Positions 1-8,835 of a stretch of DNA of 64,000 nucleotides are shown piece after piece. The notes beneath the pieces are model-generated. The model was given only the letters and a program-made list of their open reading frames with translations. It had not been told where the DNA came from and did no database searches. This stretch comes from Thermoguttaceae bacterium (lineage in GTDB: Bacteria > Planctomycetota > Planctomycetia > Pirellulales > Thermoguttaceae), in contig JAFSMO010000085.1 of assembly GCA_017447865.1 (NCBI GenBank), positions 32,726 through 96,725 of the forward strand, in the 5' to 3' direction. A program made the position numbers and the translations under genes. Each line of letters starts with the position of its first letter. The stretch's first letter is position 1.

Positions 1-1398
1 GAATTCCAGACGGACGGTCTGCTTCTCCTCACTTTTGGCCTCCCGGGGCATTTCGAGCGTAAACCGCGCATCCGGCGTGGAGTCGAAGTAGTTCGGAACG
101 GCAAAAACCGGCTGGAATTTCGGGTCGGACCAGCGCAGATGGAACGCGCCGTCCTCTGTGATGACCCCGAGCCAGTGCTGGGTCATGGCGTGCAGTTGCG
201 GCCGGACGCGCAAATGGTCTTTGGTCCAAAAATCGGCGCGGGAGGAGCTCCACTCCCCCTTTTCGAGCAGTTCGACGCCGGGAACGGACGCGAGCGTCAT
301 GCGGCCCGGAAGGTGGATCACGGGGAGGTCCTGCGAGCCGTCCACCTCAAATTCCAGGTCGGAGAAACCGCCCGAATTTCGGACCCGGATCGGCATTTGG
401 TTGAGGTCCAAATGAGTTAGCGCGGCGATTTTCCGGCCGCCGCGGACCAGAAACGCCATGGACTCGTCCGGGGCGACGCAGAAATCGAACGCTTCCCCTT
501 TCGTGACGTGCCAGTCGGACGTGATCTCCACGTCGTGAACGACTTCAAGCGCCCGGTGAATGACCGGGTATTCCGGGGCGGAAACCCACCAGACGCAGGA
601 ATCGACCGCTTTTTTCGGGTCCGTCACGTACGTGAAAACGCGCGTTTCCCCGGGTTGGAACGTTTCTGCGCGATTATTCACCCCAAAGACCGCTTCGGTC
701 TTTTTCGGGTTGGTGACGCTCAGACGCAGCGTTTGTGCTTCCCGCGGGAAGGAACCGGATTCCGGCGGGTTCAGAACGGACTCCAGAGGCAAAACCTCGA
801 CTTGCGGCCCGTCCAGTTCCACGGTGAAAAACTCGATTTTTTTGATTTCTACGAAGGCTTCCTTGGCGGCGGGGTCGATGCGCCAGCGCCGGATCGGGAG
901 CTTGAGGTCCAGTTCTACGTCCACCTTCAGCCAGCCGTCCGCGTCGGGGGGAGTCGTTTTTTCCGAGGCCGAGGCGCTCAGGTCCTGGATCATTCCCGGA
1001 TGCTTCTCGTCGGTCCAGTAAATGCTCAGGTTTTTCGATCCGCGGACCGTGAAACGGACGAGGAGGTTTCCGGTCGGGCACTCGGTCAAAACGTCCGGCA
1101 TGGAAAAGTACGGGTCGTCCCCGGTGCATTCGATGACCAGCACGCCGTCCTGGACGCTCAGCCGGCAGTTATGCCCGGATGGGCACGGCAGAGATTCCGG
1201 CGTTTCGAACGTGAAAGCCCGCACGGGGGTCAGTTTCAGCGGGATCTCCCCGGCTTGCGGCTGGACCCACGTGTGCGCGTAATCCTCCGCGAGCAGAAAC
1301 GGGGCGGGAAGCAAAACGCCCAGAAGAACGAGGCATTTTTGCAGGAAGGAGGAGGGGGAAAGAAAACGGCGAAAAACGGGGCGTGAGGCTTTTTTCAT
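1..1398 (-). CDS. secreted protein of unknown function, 3' end outside window
   Basis: An open minus-strand frame of 466 codons runs from an ATG at 1398 to base 1 without a stop, so the C-terminus lies outside the window. The N-terminus is basic (MKKASRPVFRRF) and is followed by a hydrophobic stretch ending near ALLAED-like residues about 40, consistent with a long Sec signal. The body is beta-rich with many W, Y and V residues and no motif I recognise. AGGA sits about 8 nt before the start. Overlapping plus-strand frames here encode Arg/Gly/Pro-rich sequence typical of antisense shadows. Extracellular location is likely. A carbohydrate-related role is only a guess from the many secreted glycosidase-like genes nearby. 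Confidence 0.75.
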   Translation of the reverse strand, partial: MKKASRPVFRRFLSPSSFLQKCLVLLGVLLPAPFLLAEDYAHTWVQPQAGEIPLKLTPVRAFTFETPESLPCPSGHNCRLSVQDGVLVIECTGDDPYFSMPDVLTECPTGNLLVRFTVRGSKNLSIYWTDEKHPGMIQDLSASASEKTTPPDADGWLKVDVELDLKLPIRRWRIDPAAKEAFVEIKKIEFFTVELDGPQVEVLPLESVLNPPESGSFPREAQTLRLSVTNPKKTEAVFGVNNRAETFQPGETRVFTYVTDPKKAVDSCVWWVSAPEYPVIHRALEVVHDVEITSDWHVTKGEAFDFCVAPDESMAFLVRGGRKIAALTHLDLNQMPIRVRNSGGFSDLEFEVDGSQDLPVIHLPGRMTLASVPGVELLEKGEWSSSRADFWTKDHLRVRPQLHAMTQHWLGVITEDGAFHLRWSDPKFQPVFAVPNYFDSTPDARFTLEMPREAKSEEKQTVRLEF

Positions 1399-1561
1399 GG
1401 TTAAATTCCTGATTCACGATTGGAAAGTCCGGGGGAAGATCGGCCGGCGGGGAACCGGGGCCGCGAGTTTTCATTTTAACGCATTTCCCGGTCTAAAAAA
1501 AGGGGGGGCGAGCAGAAACCTCAAAACGCAAAACCAAGACAAGACGCGCCGCCGCTTCCCC

Positions 1562-1589
1562 TTGACTTTTTCCCGTGATGATTTATAAT
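1562..1589 (+). promoter_or_regulatory. sigma70-type promoter of the M24 peptidase gene
   Basis: TTGACT and TATAAT are separated by 16 nt. The -10 box ends 25 nt before the ATG at 1615, leaving a short leader with AAGGA about 9 nt before the start. Confidence 0.7.
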
Positions 1590-1614
1590 CAGGTCCAAGA
1601 AAGGATCGAATCAA

Positions 1615-2853
1615 ATGGCCATTTCCGATTTTCCCACCATTCCCGAAAACGCCTCCCTCGACGAGCTGAACGCCCGCAGAACGCGCTTCCTGAACCTCCT
1701 GACAGAACGTTTTCCCGACTGGGAAACGGTTCTGCTCGTGAACCGCGTCAACCACCTCTACTTTGCCGGCACGATGCAGGATGCGGTCCTCGTTTTTCAG
1801 AAAGACGGCTCACGCAAACTCTTCGTCCGCCGCAGTCTGGAGCGGGCTTGCGACGAATCGCTCCTTCCGCGGGATGAGATCCTTCCGATGCGCAGTTTCC
1901 GCGACGTCGTTACGGTCATCGGAAAGAAATCCGGCGTCACGTGCGTCGAAAAGGACGTTCTTCCGATCTCCCTGCTGGAAATGATGGAGCGGAACTTCCA
2001 AATGACGCGGATCCTCGGCGCGGACCCCATCATCGCGCGGGTCCGGGCCGTCAAATCGCCGTGGGAAATGGCCTGGATGGAAGAGTCGGGAAAGCGTCAC
2101 CACCGCTTCCTGACCGAAACGCTTCCCACGCTTCTCCGGGAAGGAATGACCGAGCTGGAACTGGTTGGCGACGTTTACCGCGGCGCGCTTCTGGCCGGCT
2201 ACCAGGGCATTTCGCGCTTTGCGATGTTTCAGACCGAGGTCGCGTACGGCCAGTACGGTTTCGGCGACAGTTCGCTCTACCCGACCAGTTTCAACGGCCC
2301 CGCCGGGTCGTTCGGGATGAGCGCCGCCATTCCGTTCGTCGGCTCGCGTACACGCCGGCTGGAGGCGGGCATGAGCGTTTTTGCCGACATTGGGTTCGGA
2401 ATGAACGGCTACCACACGGACAAGACTCAGGTCTACTTCTTCCGTGGAAGCCGGCCCGACGCCCAAATCCCGGCCGAGGCGCTGGACGCGCACGCGCAGT
2501 GCATCGAGATCCAGCGTGAAATCGCCCGGCGGCTCGTTCCCGGCGCGATTCCCGACCAGATTTACGCCGACGTGATGGCGGGGCTTTCCGAGGAATTCCA
2601 GCGGAATTTTCAGGGCTTTGGCGCCCGCCAGGTCAGATTTCTTGGCCACGGGATCGGCCTGCAGGTGGACGAGTACCCGGTCATCGCGCGGGGTTTCACG
2701 GAGCCGCTGGTGGAAAACGTCGTGCTGGCGGTCGAACCAAAAAAAGGGATCGCGGGCTTCGGGACCGTCGGGGTGGAGGATTCGTTCGTCGTGACGCCTG
2801 AAGGGGGCCGGTGCCTGACCGGTGGGCCGAGCGAAATCATCGAGTGCGGGTGA
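1615..2853 (+). CDS. M24 family metallopeptidase (Xaa-Pro dipeptidase-like)
   Basis: This is a pita-bread-fold aminopeptidase, 412 aa, with an N-terminal creatinase-like domain (about 1-150) and a C-terminal catalytic domain (about 160-412). All five M24 metal ligands can be read: D258 and D269 in the ADIG...YHTDKT segment, H345 in GHGIG, E374 in VEPKKG and E388 in VEDSF. It should cleave an N-terminal residue from a peptide, commonly one preceding proline, using two metal ions in the cytoplasm. No signal peptide is visible. It is monocistronic behind its own promoter. The family is clear, but the substrate (Xaa-Pro dipeptide or longer peptide) cannot be decided. Confidence 0.88.
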   Translation: MAISDFPTIPENASLDELNARRTRFLNLLTERFPDWETVLLVNRVNHLYFAGTMQDAVLVFQKDGSRKLFVRRSLERACDESLLPRDEILPMRSFRDVVTVIGKKSGVTCVEKDVLPISLLEMMERNFQMTRILGADPIIARVRAVKSPWEMAWMEESGKRHHRFLTETLPTLLREGMTELELVGDVYRGALLAGYQGISRFAMFQTEVAYGQYGFGDSSLYPTSFNGPAGSFGMSAAIPFVGSRTRRLEAGMSVFADIGFGMNGYHTDKTQVYFFRGSRPDAQIPAEALDAHAQCIEIQREIARRLVPGAIPDQIYADVMAGLSEEFQRNFQGFGARQVRFLGHGIGLQVDEYPVIARGFTEPLVENVVLAVEPKKGIAGFGTVGVEDSFVVTPEGGRCLTGGPSEIIECG

Positions 2854-3064
2854 GTTTTGGCAGAGAGTTTCTGGGAGAGCGTGGCTGGGAATGACGTCAG
2901 GCAGATGAAAAAATTGAACGATTTGCGTCTCGGCTGCGTATTTTCTAATGAGAAAATTCCTCAAAATCGTTTGAGGGGCGTTCCATTTATGCGTTTTTTA
3001 ACAAAAATGGGACGTTTTTTCACTTTTTTTTCTGAAAACTCCCATTAAAAGCGTGGGAAGCTCC

Positions 3065-3093
3065 TTGCGTTTTTTGTGTATTTTGGCTATAAT
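3065..3093 (+). promoter_or_regulatory. sigma70-type promoter of the Hsp70-mnmE pair
   Basis: TTGCGT and TATAAT are separated by 17 nt, 48 nt before the ATG at 3142. The preceding 2854-3064 stretch holds no convincing gene; its only short open frame has no ribosome-binding site or recognisable product. Confidence 0.7.
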
Positions 3094-3141
3094 TAAAGAA
3101 AATCGACCAATATTGCCACGCAAATTGAAAAGCATCACTTT

Positions 3142-4677
3142 ATGAACGAAAATACTCCCGCAATCGGAATTGACCTTGGAACCACTTTTTCAGCCATCGC
3201 GAAATTCGACCCGTCTGGCGTCGTAATGACTTTGATGAACGCGGAAGGCGACCGCACCACGCCGAGCGTCGCGCTTTTTGAAAGCGGCCAGGCGATCGTC
3301 GGAAAAGAAGCCCTGAAAGCGATTTCGACCGAAGCAAACTCGATCGCGCTGTGCGCCAAACGTGACATGGGAAGCAAAGTCTTCCATCAGGCCATCGAAA
3401 ACCGCCAGTACCCGCCGGAAGTGATCGAGGCCTTCATTCTGGATAAACTGCACAAAGACGCGGAGGCCCAGATCGGCCATTTCTCGAAAGTCGTCATTAC
3501 AGTTCCCGCTTATTTCGACGAAGTTCGGCGCAAAGCGACCCAGGACGCCGGCTACATGGCGGGCTTCGAGGTCCTCGACATCATTAACGAGCCAACCGCC
3601 GCGGCTCTGGCTTTTGGTTTCCAGCACGGGATCCTGGGGCAAAACTCCGTCCAGGAAAATATTCTGGTTTACGACCTCGGCGGCGGTACGTTCGACGTGA
3701 CGATCATGCGGATGTGCGGCTCCGAATTCATTACGCTCGCGACGGACGGTGACGTTCAGCTCGGCGGTTACGACTGGGATAATCGGTTGGTCGATTACAT
3801 TTCGGACCAGTTCGTTTCGGAATTCTACGCGGACCCGCGTGAGGACGTTTGCGCCCGCGGCAAGCTCTGGCGCGAGTGCGAGGACGCCAAACGCACGCTT
3901 TCGTCCCGCATGAAAGCCACCATCACGTGCGACTACCAAGGCCTTTCGAAGCGTTTCGAGGTCTCGCGTGAGGAATTCGAGCAAATGACGCAGGACCTTC
4001 TGGATCGTACCCGATTCACCACGACGCAGACCCTGCACGCCGCGGGGCTGGAGTGGAGTGAAATTTCGCGCGTTCTGCTCGTTGGCGGCTCCAGCCGAAT
4101 GCCGATGGTGCGGAACATGCTCCGTGAAGTGACGGGCAAGGAGCCGGACTCCAGCGCCTCCGCGGACGAATGTGTCGCGATGGGGGCCGCGATCCACGCC
4201 GGGCACATCATTTCGCAGAGTCAGGGAAATCCCGCGACGTTCAAGATCCGCAACGTGAACTCGCACTCACTGGGCGTCATTGGCATGGACCCCGGGACGA
4301 GGCTGCCGCGTGTGGGCGTTCTGATCCCGCGCAACACGACGCTCCCCGTTCGGGTCGGGCGCAAGTACCGCACGCAGAAAGTGAATCAAAAAAGCCTCCT
4401 CGTTCAGATCGTGGAGGGTGAAAGTCCGTCGCCGGATAATTGCACGTTCATCGGTTCCTGCAAGATCCCGAATTTGCCGCCGAACCTTCCGGCCGGCACG
4501 CCGGTTTATGTGATGTTCGAGTACTTGCCGGACGGACGTTTGCGCGTCGGGGTGGAAATTCCGGACGCGAACGAGAAAGTCACGCAGGAATTCACCCGTG
4601 AGAATAATCTTTCGAAAACGCTCCTTGATGGCTGGCGGCAGTACATTTCCAACGAGCCGCCGACGGATTACCAGTAA
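3142..4677 (+). CDS. Hsp70 family protein lacking the C-terminal lid
   Basis: This 511-aa Hsp70 has a complete ATPase domain: phosphate loop 1 (IDLGTTFSAIA, about 10-20), connect segment (about 121-160), phosphate loop 2 (DLGGGTFDV, 178-186) and adenosine motif (LLVGGSSRMP, about 315). A beta-type substrate domain follows, with VLIPRNTTLP matching the DnaK pattern. The chain ends where the helical lid (roughly 100 aa in DnaK) should begin, and there is no EEVD- or Asp-rich tail. It is therefore probably a specialised chaperone and not the main DnaK; no grpE or dnaJ lies beside it. Its TAA overlaps the ATG of mnmE by one base, suggesting translational coupling. Confidence 0.88.
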   Translation: MNENTPAIGIDLGTTFSAIAKFDPSGVVMTLMNAEGDRTTPSVALFESGQAIVGKEALKAISTEANSIALCAKRDMGSKVFHQAIENRQYPPEVIEAFILDKLHKDAEAQIGHFSKVVITVPAYFDEVRRKATQDAGYMAGFEVLDIINEPTAAALAFGFQHGILGQNSVQENILVYDLGGGTFDVTIMRMCGSEFITLATDGDVQLGGYDWDNRLVDYISDQFVSEFYADPREDVCARGKLWRECEDAKRTLSSRMKATITCDYQGLSKRFEVSREEFEQMTQDLLDRTRFTTTQTLHAAGLEWSEISRVLLVGGSSRMPMVRNMLREVTGKEPDSSASADECVAMGAAIHAGHIISQSQGNPATFKIRNVNSHSLGVIGMDPGTRLPRVGVLIPRNTTLPVRVGRKYRTQKVNQKSLLVQIVEGESPSPDNCTFIGSCKIPNLPPNLPAGTPVYVMFEYLPDGRLRVGVEIPDANEKVTQEFTRENNLSKTLLDGWRQYISNEPPTDYQ

Positions 4678-6074
4678 TGTACCCGCTCGAAGACACGATT
4701 TGCGCGATCGCCTCCGCCCGCTCCAAGGGAGGTTTGCGGGGGATCGTGCGTCTCAGCGGGCCGGAGTCGGAGGAAGCGCTGAATGCGCTGGGCGTCTGCG
4801 TGCCTGAAGATCCGGGAAAACGCGCGTTTCTCTTTGATTCGGAAATTCGTCTTGAAAATTTGGGAAAACTCCCCGCGAGGATCTACGTTTGGCGCGGGGG
4901 GAAGAGCTACACCGGCCAGAACGCGGCGGAAATTCACACGCACGGCGTTCTGCCATTTCTTGAAAAACTCATCGCGGCCCTTTGCGAGACCGGTCACGCG
5001 AGACTCGCGCAGCCGGGGGAATTCACGCTCCGGGCGTTTCTTTCCGGCCGTCTGGATCTGACGCAGGCTGAGGCCGTTTTGGGGACCATCGACGCGCAAA
5101 ATCCGAAGAAACTCAACGCGGCGCTGCATCAGCTCGCCGGCGGTCTGGCGCATCCGCTGCACGATTTGCGGGCGCGGCTTTTCGATCTGCTCGGGCATTT
5201 GGAGGCCGGGTTCGATTTTGCCGACGAGGACATTGAATTCATTTCGTCGGAGGAGATCGCCCGGGGGCTTCGCGACTGCGCCGGCGTCGTTTCGGGGATC
5301 CTCGCCAAAATGCGCTCTCGCGGCGGCGGGGAAATTCTGGCCCGGGCCGTGCTTTACGGCTCGCCGAATATTGGGAAAAGCGCGCTTTTCAACGCCCTGA
5401 CCGGAACGGAAAATGCGCTCGTTTTCGACCGTCCCGGCACGACGCGCGACTACCTGTGCGCCACGCTTTCGCTCGGCGATTTTACGTGCCAGCTCGTCGA
5501 TACGGCGGGGGATTTTGACTCGGACGCGCAGGAAATCGGCGTTTTGAACGAGCGGTCGCAGGAACTCGCCCGGACGCAGCGGGAACTGGCCGACGTGCCG
5601 CTTTACTGCTTCGACGCGGCGGAATTCGTCCAGTCGCGGCCGGAGGCGCTGCGGCGGCTGAGGGAGAAAATCAGCGGCGACGCGGTGGTCATTCTGACGC
5701 GGTGCGACCTTTTGAGTCCGGAAAAACGGGAAGTGTTTCAAAAGAGTTTCCCGGAAAAATGGCGGCTCCTCTGGACGAGCGCGAAGACCCGCGAGGGCGT
5801 GGACGCGCTGAAAACCCGGCTGGGCCAGATTTTGGAGGAGCGCGCGAACGATGAGTCGGACGTGGTGGGCGCGACCCAGACCCGCTGCCGCGCTTCGCTG
5901 CAGACGGCGCTCGAATCGCTGGAACGGGCGGAAATGCTCTGCGGGACGGAATTTCAGGAACTCATCGCGACGGAGATCCGCACGGCGCTGGACCAGATCG
6001 GCCTGATGGTCGGCGCGATTTATACCGAGGACCTGCTCGACTCGATTTTCAGCCGGTTCTGCGTGGGAAAATGA
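4677..6074 (+). CDS. mnmE: tRNA uridine-5-carboxymethylaminomethyl modification GTPase MnmE
   Basis: MnmE works with MnmG to modify the wobble uridine of tRNAs using a folate C1 unit. The protein is 465 aa, usual family length. It shows the N-terminal folate-binding domain (DTICAIAS start; LAQPGEFTLRAFLSGRLDL about 110-128), a helical domain with an inserted G domain (G1 GSPNIGKS 228-235, G2 GTTRD about 254-258, G3 DTAG 275-278) and the C-terminal FCVGK with catalytic Cys462 (usually FCIGK). The G4 motif reads TRCD (341-344) and not NKxD, so the guanine-specificity motif is degenerate apart from the Asp. The start overlaps the Hsp70 stop by one base. Confidence 0.93.
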   Translation: MYPLEDTICAIASARSKGGLRGIVRLSGPESEEALNALGVCVPEDPGKRAFLFDSEIRLENLGKLPARIYVWRGGKSYTGQNAAEIHTHGVLPFLEKLIAALCETGHARLAQPGEFTLRAFLSGRLDLTQAEAVLGTIDAQNPKKLNAALHQLAGGLAHPLHDLRARLFDLLGHLEAGFDFADEDIEFISSEEIARGLRDCAGVVSGILAKMRSRGGGEILARAVLYGSPNIGKSALFNALTGTENALVFDRPGTTRDYLCATLSLGDFTCQLVDTAGDFDSDAQEIGVLNERSQELARTQRELADVPLYCFDAAEFVQSRPEALRRLREKISGDAVVILTRCDLLSPEKREVFQKSFPEKWRLLWTSAKTREGVDALKTRLGQILEERANDESDVVGATQTRCRASLQTALESLERAEMLCGTEFQELIATEIRTALDQIGLMVGAIYTEDLLDSIFSRFCVGK

Positions 6075-6152
6075 AACCGTTCCTGATTTTCCTCCGCGCA
6101 GTTTTTTATTTGTTTTTTCAGTCCTTTTTCCTCTTTCCCCCGGGATTTCCCC

Positions 6153-7520
6153 ATGAAACCTTCCACCTTCCTCCTTTTTCTGTTCCTTCTGGCCTTTCCG
6201 CTCCTGGCCCTCGCGCAGGACTGCGGGACGTTTTACGCCGTGGATTTCGAGCCTTCGCAGACGCCCGGCGAGCTGATCTATGCCTCGCACTGGCGGATCT
6301 GGATCCCCGACGGCGTTCCGACGCTTCGGGGCGTCATCATGCACCAGCACGGCTGCGGCGACGGCTCCTCGAAACCCGGCCATACCGCGGTGGAGGACTG
6401 GCACTGGCAGGCGCTCGCCCGGAAGTACGACTGCGCGCTGATGGCGGTCTCGTACGCGCAGACCGGCCCGTGCGAAATGTGGTGCAACCCGATGAACGGC
6501 TCGGCAAAATGTTTCCTTCGGGCGCTGGACAACTTCGCGCAGGAAACCGGCCACGCGGAGCTTTCGGTCGTTCCGTGGGCCATTTGGGGCCATTCCGGCG
6601 GCGGGCAGTGGACCTCGAGCATGGTCCAGCTTTACCCCGGCCGGATCGCTTGCGCGTGGGCAAGGTCCGGCCACCCGAACACGGTCGGCATGACGCTCCA
6701 ATGGCTTCCGCTTCCGAAGGAAGTCTGCGACGTGCCGTACGTCCTGAACCTGGGCGTCCGTGAGAAGACCGAGTTCAAGAAAATCTGGGACGAGGGGTTC
6801 CCGTACGTGCAGAAACTGCGCGCGATGGGCGCCCGGGCGTCGATCGTGATGGACCCGGAAACCGGCCACTGCTGCGGGAATCAGCGCTACACGGCCATCG
6901 CGTTTTTCGACGCCTGCCTCGCCCAGCGTCTCCCGGAAAAAGCGGGAACGGCCGACCTGCGGCCCATGAAAACCGGCGTGGTCCTTTCGGCGGACGAGAT
7001 CTGGAAAGAGTTCCAGGCTTCAGAAAAGATCCGGGAGATCACGCAGGACCCGGAAAACCCGGAAAGCCCGCTTTTCGTGGGCGAAAAGATCCGCGCGTGC
7101 ATTGGAGACGGTTTCTGGTTTCCGACGGAGGAATTCGTCGAGACGGTGCGCGTGTACCAGCGGACGGGCATGATCGAGGACCGGACCCCGCCGCCGGCGC
7201 CGTTTGACGTGAAGACGGTCTGGAAAGACGGCCCGGACGGGGCGGACGGCACGAAAACCGCGGAGGTCACGTGGAAAGCGTGGGCGGACCCGGAGTCGGG
7301 CCTGGCCGAGTTCATCATCGAGCGGGATGGTCAGGAAGCCGCGCGTTTTCGCGGTCCTCACGGCTCGGTGGGGAGGCCTCTCTTCCAGGGCCTGCTCTAC
7401 AGCGATACGCCGGGGGTCCCGACGCCTGAGTTGAAATTCACCGAGAACGTTCCGGCCGGCGAAACGCTCCCGGTGTACCGCGTCCGCAGCGTGAACGCGT
7501 GCGGTGGAGTTTCCGAGTAA
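6153..7520 (+). CDS. secreted alpha/beta hydrolase with C-terminal beta-sandwich-like region
   Basis: This 455-aa exported protein has a clear signal peptide (MKPSTFLLFLFLLAF... ending ALAQ at 22). An alpha/beta-hydrolase region follows: strand RGVIMHQHGCG (about 59-69) supplies a possible oxyanion hole, GHSGGG (146-151) is the nucleophile elbow with Ser148, and DPETGHCCG (about 234-242) offers His239 as catalytic base. Residues about 340-455 (PPPAPFDVKTVW..., EVTWKAW, FIIERDG) resemble a fibronectin-III or other beta-sandwich module. It probably hydrolyses an ester on an extracellular polysaccharide; the substrate is unknown. It lies 78 nt downstream of mnmE and may be cotranscribed with it. 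Confidence 0.75.
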   Translation: MKPSTFLLFLFLLAFPLLALAQDCGTFYAVDFEPSQTPGELIYASHWRIWIPDGVPTLRGVIMHQHGCGDGSSKPGHTAVEDWHWQALARKYDCALMAVSYAQTGPCEMWCNPMNGSAKCFLRALDNFAQETGHAELSVVPWAIWGHSGGGQWTSSMVQLYPGRIACAWARSGHPNTVGMTLQWLPLPKEVCDVPYVLNLGVREKTEFKKIWDEGFPYVQKLRAMGARASIVMDPETGHCCGNQRYTAIAFFDACLAQRLPEKAGTADLRPMKTGVVLSADEIWKEFQASEKIREITQDPENPESPLFVGEKIRACIGDGFWFPTEEFVETVRVYQRTGMIEDRTPPPAPFDVKTVWKDGPDGADGTKTAEVTWKAWADPESGLAEFIIERDGQEAARFRGPHGSVGRPLFQGLLYSDTPGVPTPELKFTENVPAGETLPVYRVRSVNACGGVSE

Positions 7521-7537
7521 GAAACCGGGATGAATCC

Positions 7538-7559
7538 AACGCCCAAAAAACGGGCGTTT
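7538..7559. terminator. bidirectional hairpin between convergent genes
   Basis: AACGCCC and GGGCGTT form a 7-bp stem around an A-rich loop, placed exactly between two convergent genes (stops at 7520 and 7563). The A-rich loop flank and TTT tail suit termination in both directions, although the U-tract is short. Confidence 0.55.
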
Positions 7560-7562
7560 GGT

Positions 7563-8669
7563 TCATTCTTTCGTCAGTTTCTGGAACAGCGCGATCTCTT
7601 CGGGGTCGTACGGCGTGTGGTCCTCGTGGTACAAATCATGGTGCCAGACTTTCGGCTCGCCCTTTTCCGGCCCCCAGCCCCACGGGAAATGGGTCTGGAG
7701 TTTTCCGGGGATCAGGCCCCAGTTGATCGCGCCGACGTTCTGGTCGTGGAAGTACGGCAGAATCTCCTTGACCGTGCAGTTTCTCGAACGCGCCAGCCAC
7801 TCTTTGCAGATGATCGGCCGGTTGAACGCTTTGTAAAGTTCCACGTGCTCTTTCATCGACTTCAGATCGCTGTAGCAGTGGAAGCTGATCACGTCCGAAT
7901 TCTCGGCGAGGAACACGGCGATCGGAGTGAGGTTGATCCCCTGAATGGCCGACGTGATCGGTGCGGGCGGATTGACTTTTCTCGCCCAGGTCCAGAGCAG
8001 GCGCAGGAACCCGAGCGTCTTCCAGCGGTCGCCCGAGTTGGCCGGCTCGTTGAAGAGGTCCCAGACGCGGATGCGCGGGTCGTCCCGGAAGAGTTCCATC
8101 GTTTCCGTGACGTAATCTTCCATCAGCCCCCACTTTTCCGGGTGGTGCATGACCGCTTCTTTGCCGGGCGTCTGCCGCCACTGACTGTTATGCACGTAAG
8201 GCTTCGGCGCGGGCTGGGGTCCGATCACGCTCGGTTCGGAGCCGCCGTTGGTGAAAAAGTTGAAAATGACCTGGAGTTTGTGCTTCTCGCAAAGGTCGAG
8301 GAACGTCCGGACGTTGGCGTAGAAGTCGCTCTTCTGTTCCCGCCAGAGCAGATCATGCACGAAGATCCGCACCGTGTTGAACCCGGTCTGCGCGGCCAGG
8401 GCCAGTTCCGAGTCGATGATTTTTGGGTCGAACGTGAGTTTCTGCCACATTTCGATCTGGTTTTCGGCATACGTCGGCACGTAGTTGCACCCGACGATCC
8501 AGGGCTGGGACTTTCCCCACGCCTGGGCCTTTTCGACGGTCCAGCGGCCGTTCGGCTCGAAAGTGTCGGTCGTGATTTTAGCGGGAGCGTCTTCCGCGCG
8601 TACGACGTTCGGGAGGGAAACGGCTGCCGCAGCGGCGAGAGAGAGACGAAAAACTTCGCGTCGATTCAT
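7563..8669 (-). CDS. exported glycoside hydrolase, GH5-like TIM barrel (clan GH-A)
   Basis: The protein is 368 aa and begins MNRREVFRLS followed by an Ala-rich hydrophobic stretch, a twin-arginine-type signal cleaved near residue 25 (VRAED). The barrel shows the clan GH-A pattern: strand 4 ends in WDLFNEP with acid/base Glu208, and strand 7 in IICKEW with nucleophile Glu290. FNTVRIF (about 97-103) and SFHCYSD (about 262-268) fit other barrel strands. It should retain configuration and cleave a beta-glycosidic bond outside the cytoplasm. The actual glycan (cellulose, mannan, xylan) cannot be read from the sequence. It converges on the alpha/beta hydrolase gene and appears monocistronic. Confidence 0.8.
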   Translation of the reverse strand: MNRREVFRLSLAAAAAVSLPNVVRAEDAPAKITTDTFEPNGRWTVEKAQAWGKSQPWIVGCNYVPTYAENQIEMWQKLTFDPKIIDSELALAAQTGFNTVRIFVHDLLWREQKSDFYANVRTFLDLCEKHKLQVIFNFFTNGGSEPSVIGPQPAPKPYVHNSQWRQTPGKEAVMHHPEKWGLMEDYVTETMELFRDDPRIRVWDLFNEPANSGDRWKTLGFLRLLWTWARKVNPPAPITSAIQGINLTPIAVFLAENSDVISFHCYSDLKSMKEHVELYKAFNRPIICKEWLARSRNCTVKEILPYFHDQNVGAINWGLIPGKLQTHFPWGWGPEKGEPKVWHHDLYHEDHTPYDPEEIALFQKLTKE

Positions 8670-8722
8670 GGGTGGGACCTTTCGTAAAATTCTGAAGAAA
8701 AAAACCGGTAGGAAAGACGTTC

Positions 8723-8758
8723 AGCCTGAAGGACGGCCAAACCGCGCCCCTTCAGGCT
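8723..8758. repeat. inverted repeat between PPi-phosphofructokinase and GH5-like genes
   Basis: AGCCTGAAGG and CCTTCAGGCT form a perfect 10-bp stem with a 16-nt loop, 78 nt past the stop of the minus-strand gene at 8836. The T-run on the minus strand is separated from the stem by about 16 nt, so it is not a canonical intrinsic terminator, but a role in ending that transcript is plausible. Confidence 0.45.
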
Positions 8759-8835
8759 TCGTTTATTAATGGCTCAGCGGGAGCCTCGAAAACGGGACTC
8801 CCGCGGGTGAAATCCAATCACGGACTGGGGTCAAA

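Noticed and set aside
508..1386. 292-codon plus-strand open frame
   Set aside because: Antisense to the signal-peptide-bearing minus-strand gene; Arg/Gly-rich composition, no ribosome site and no motif.
2857..3048. 63-codon plus-strand frame between the M24 and Hsp70 genes
   Set aside because: No ribosome site, low-complexity Phe-rich end and AT-rich promoter DNA downstream; no recognisable product.
4668..6869. 733-codon minus-strand open frame opposite mnmE and the secreted hydrolase
   Set aside because: Both strands are open because of high GC and codon bias. The plus strand encodes unmistakable MnmE; the minus product is Arg/Pro-rich without homology signals.
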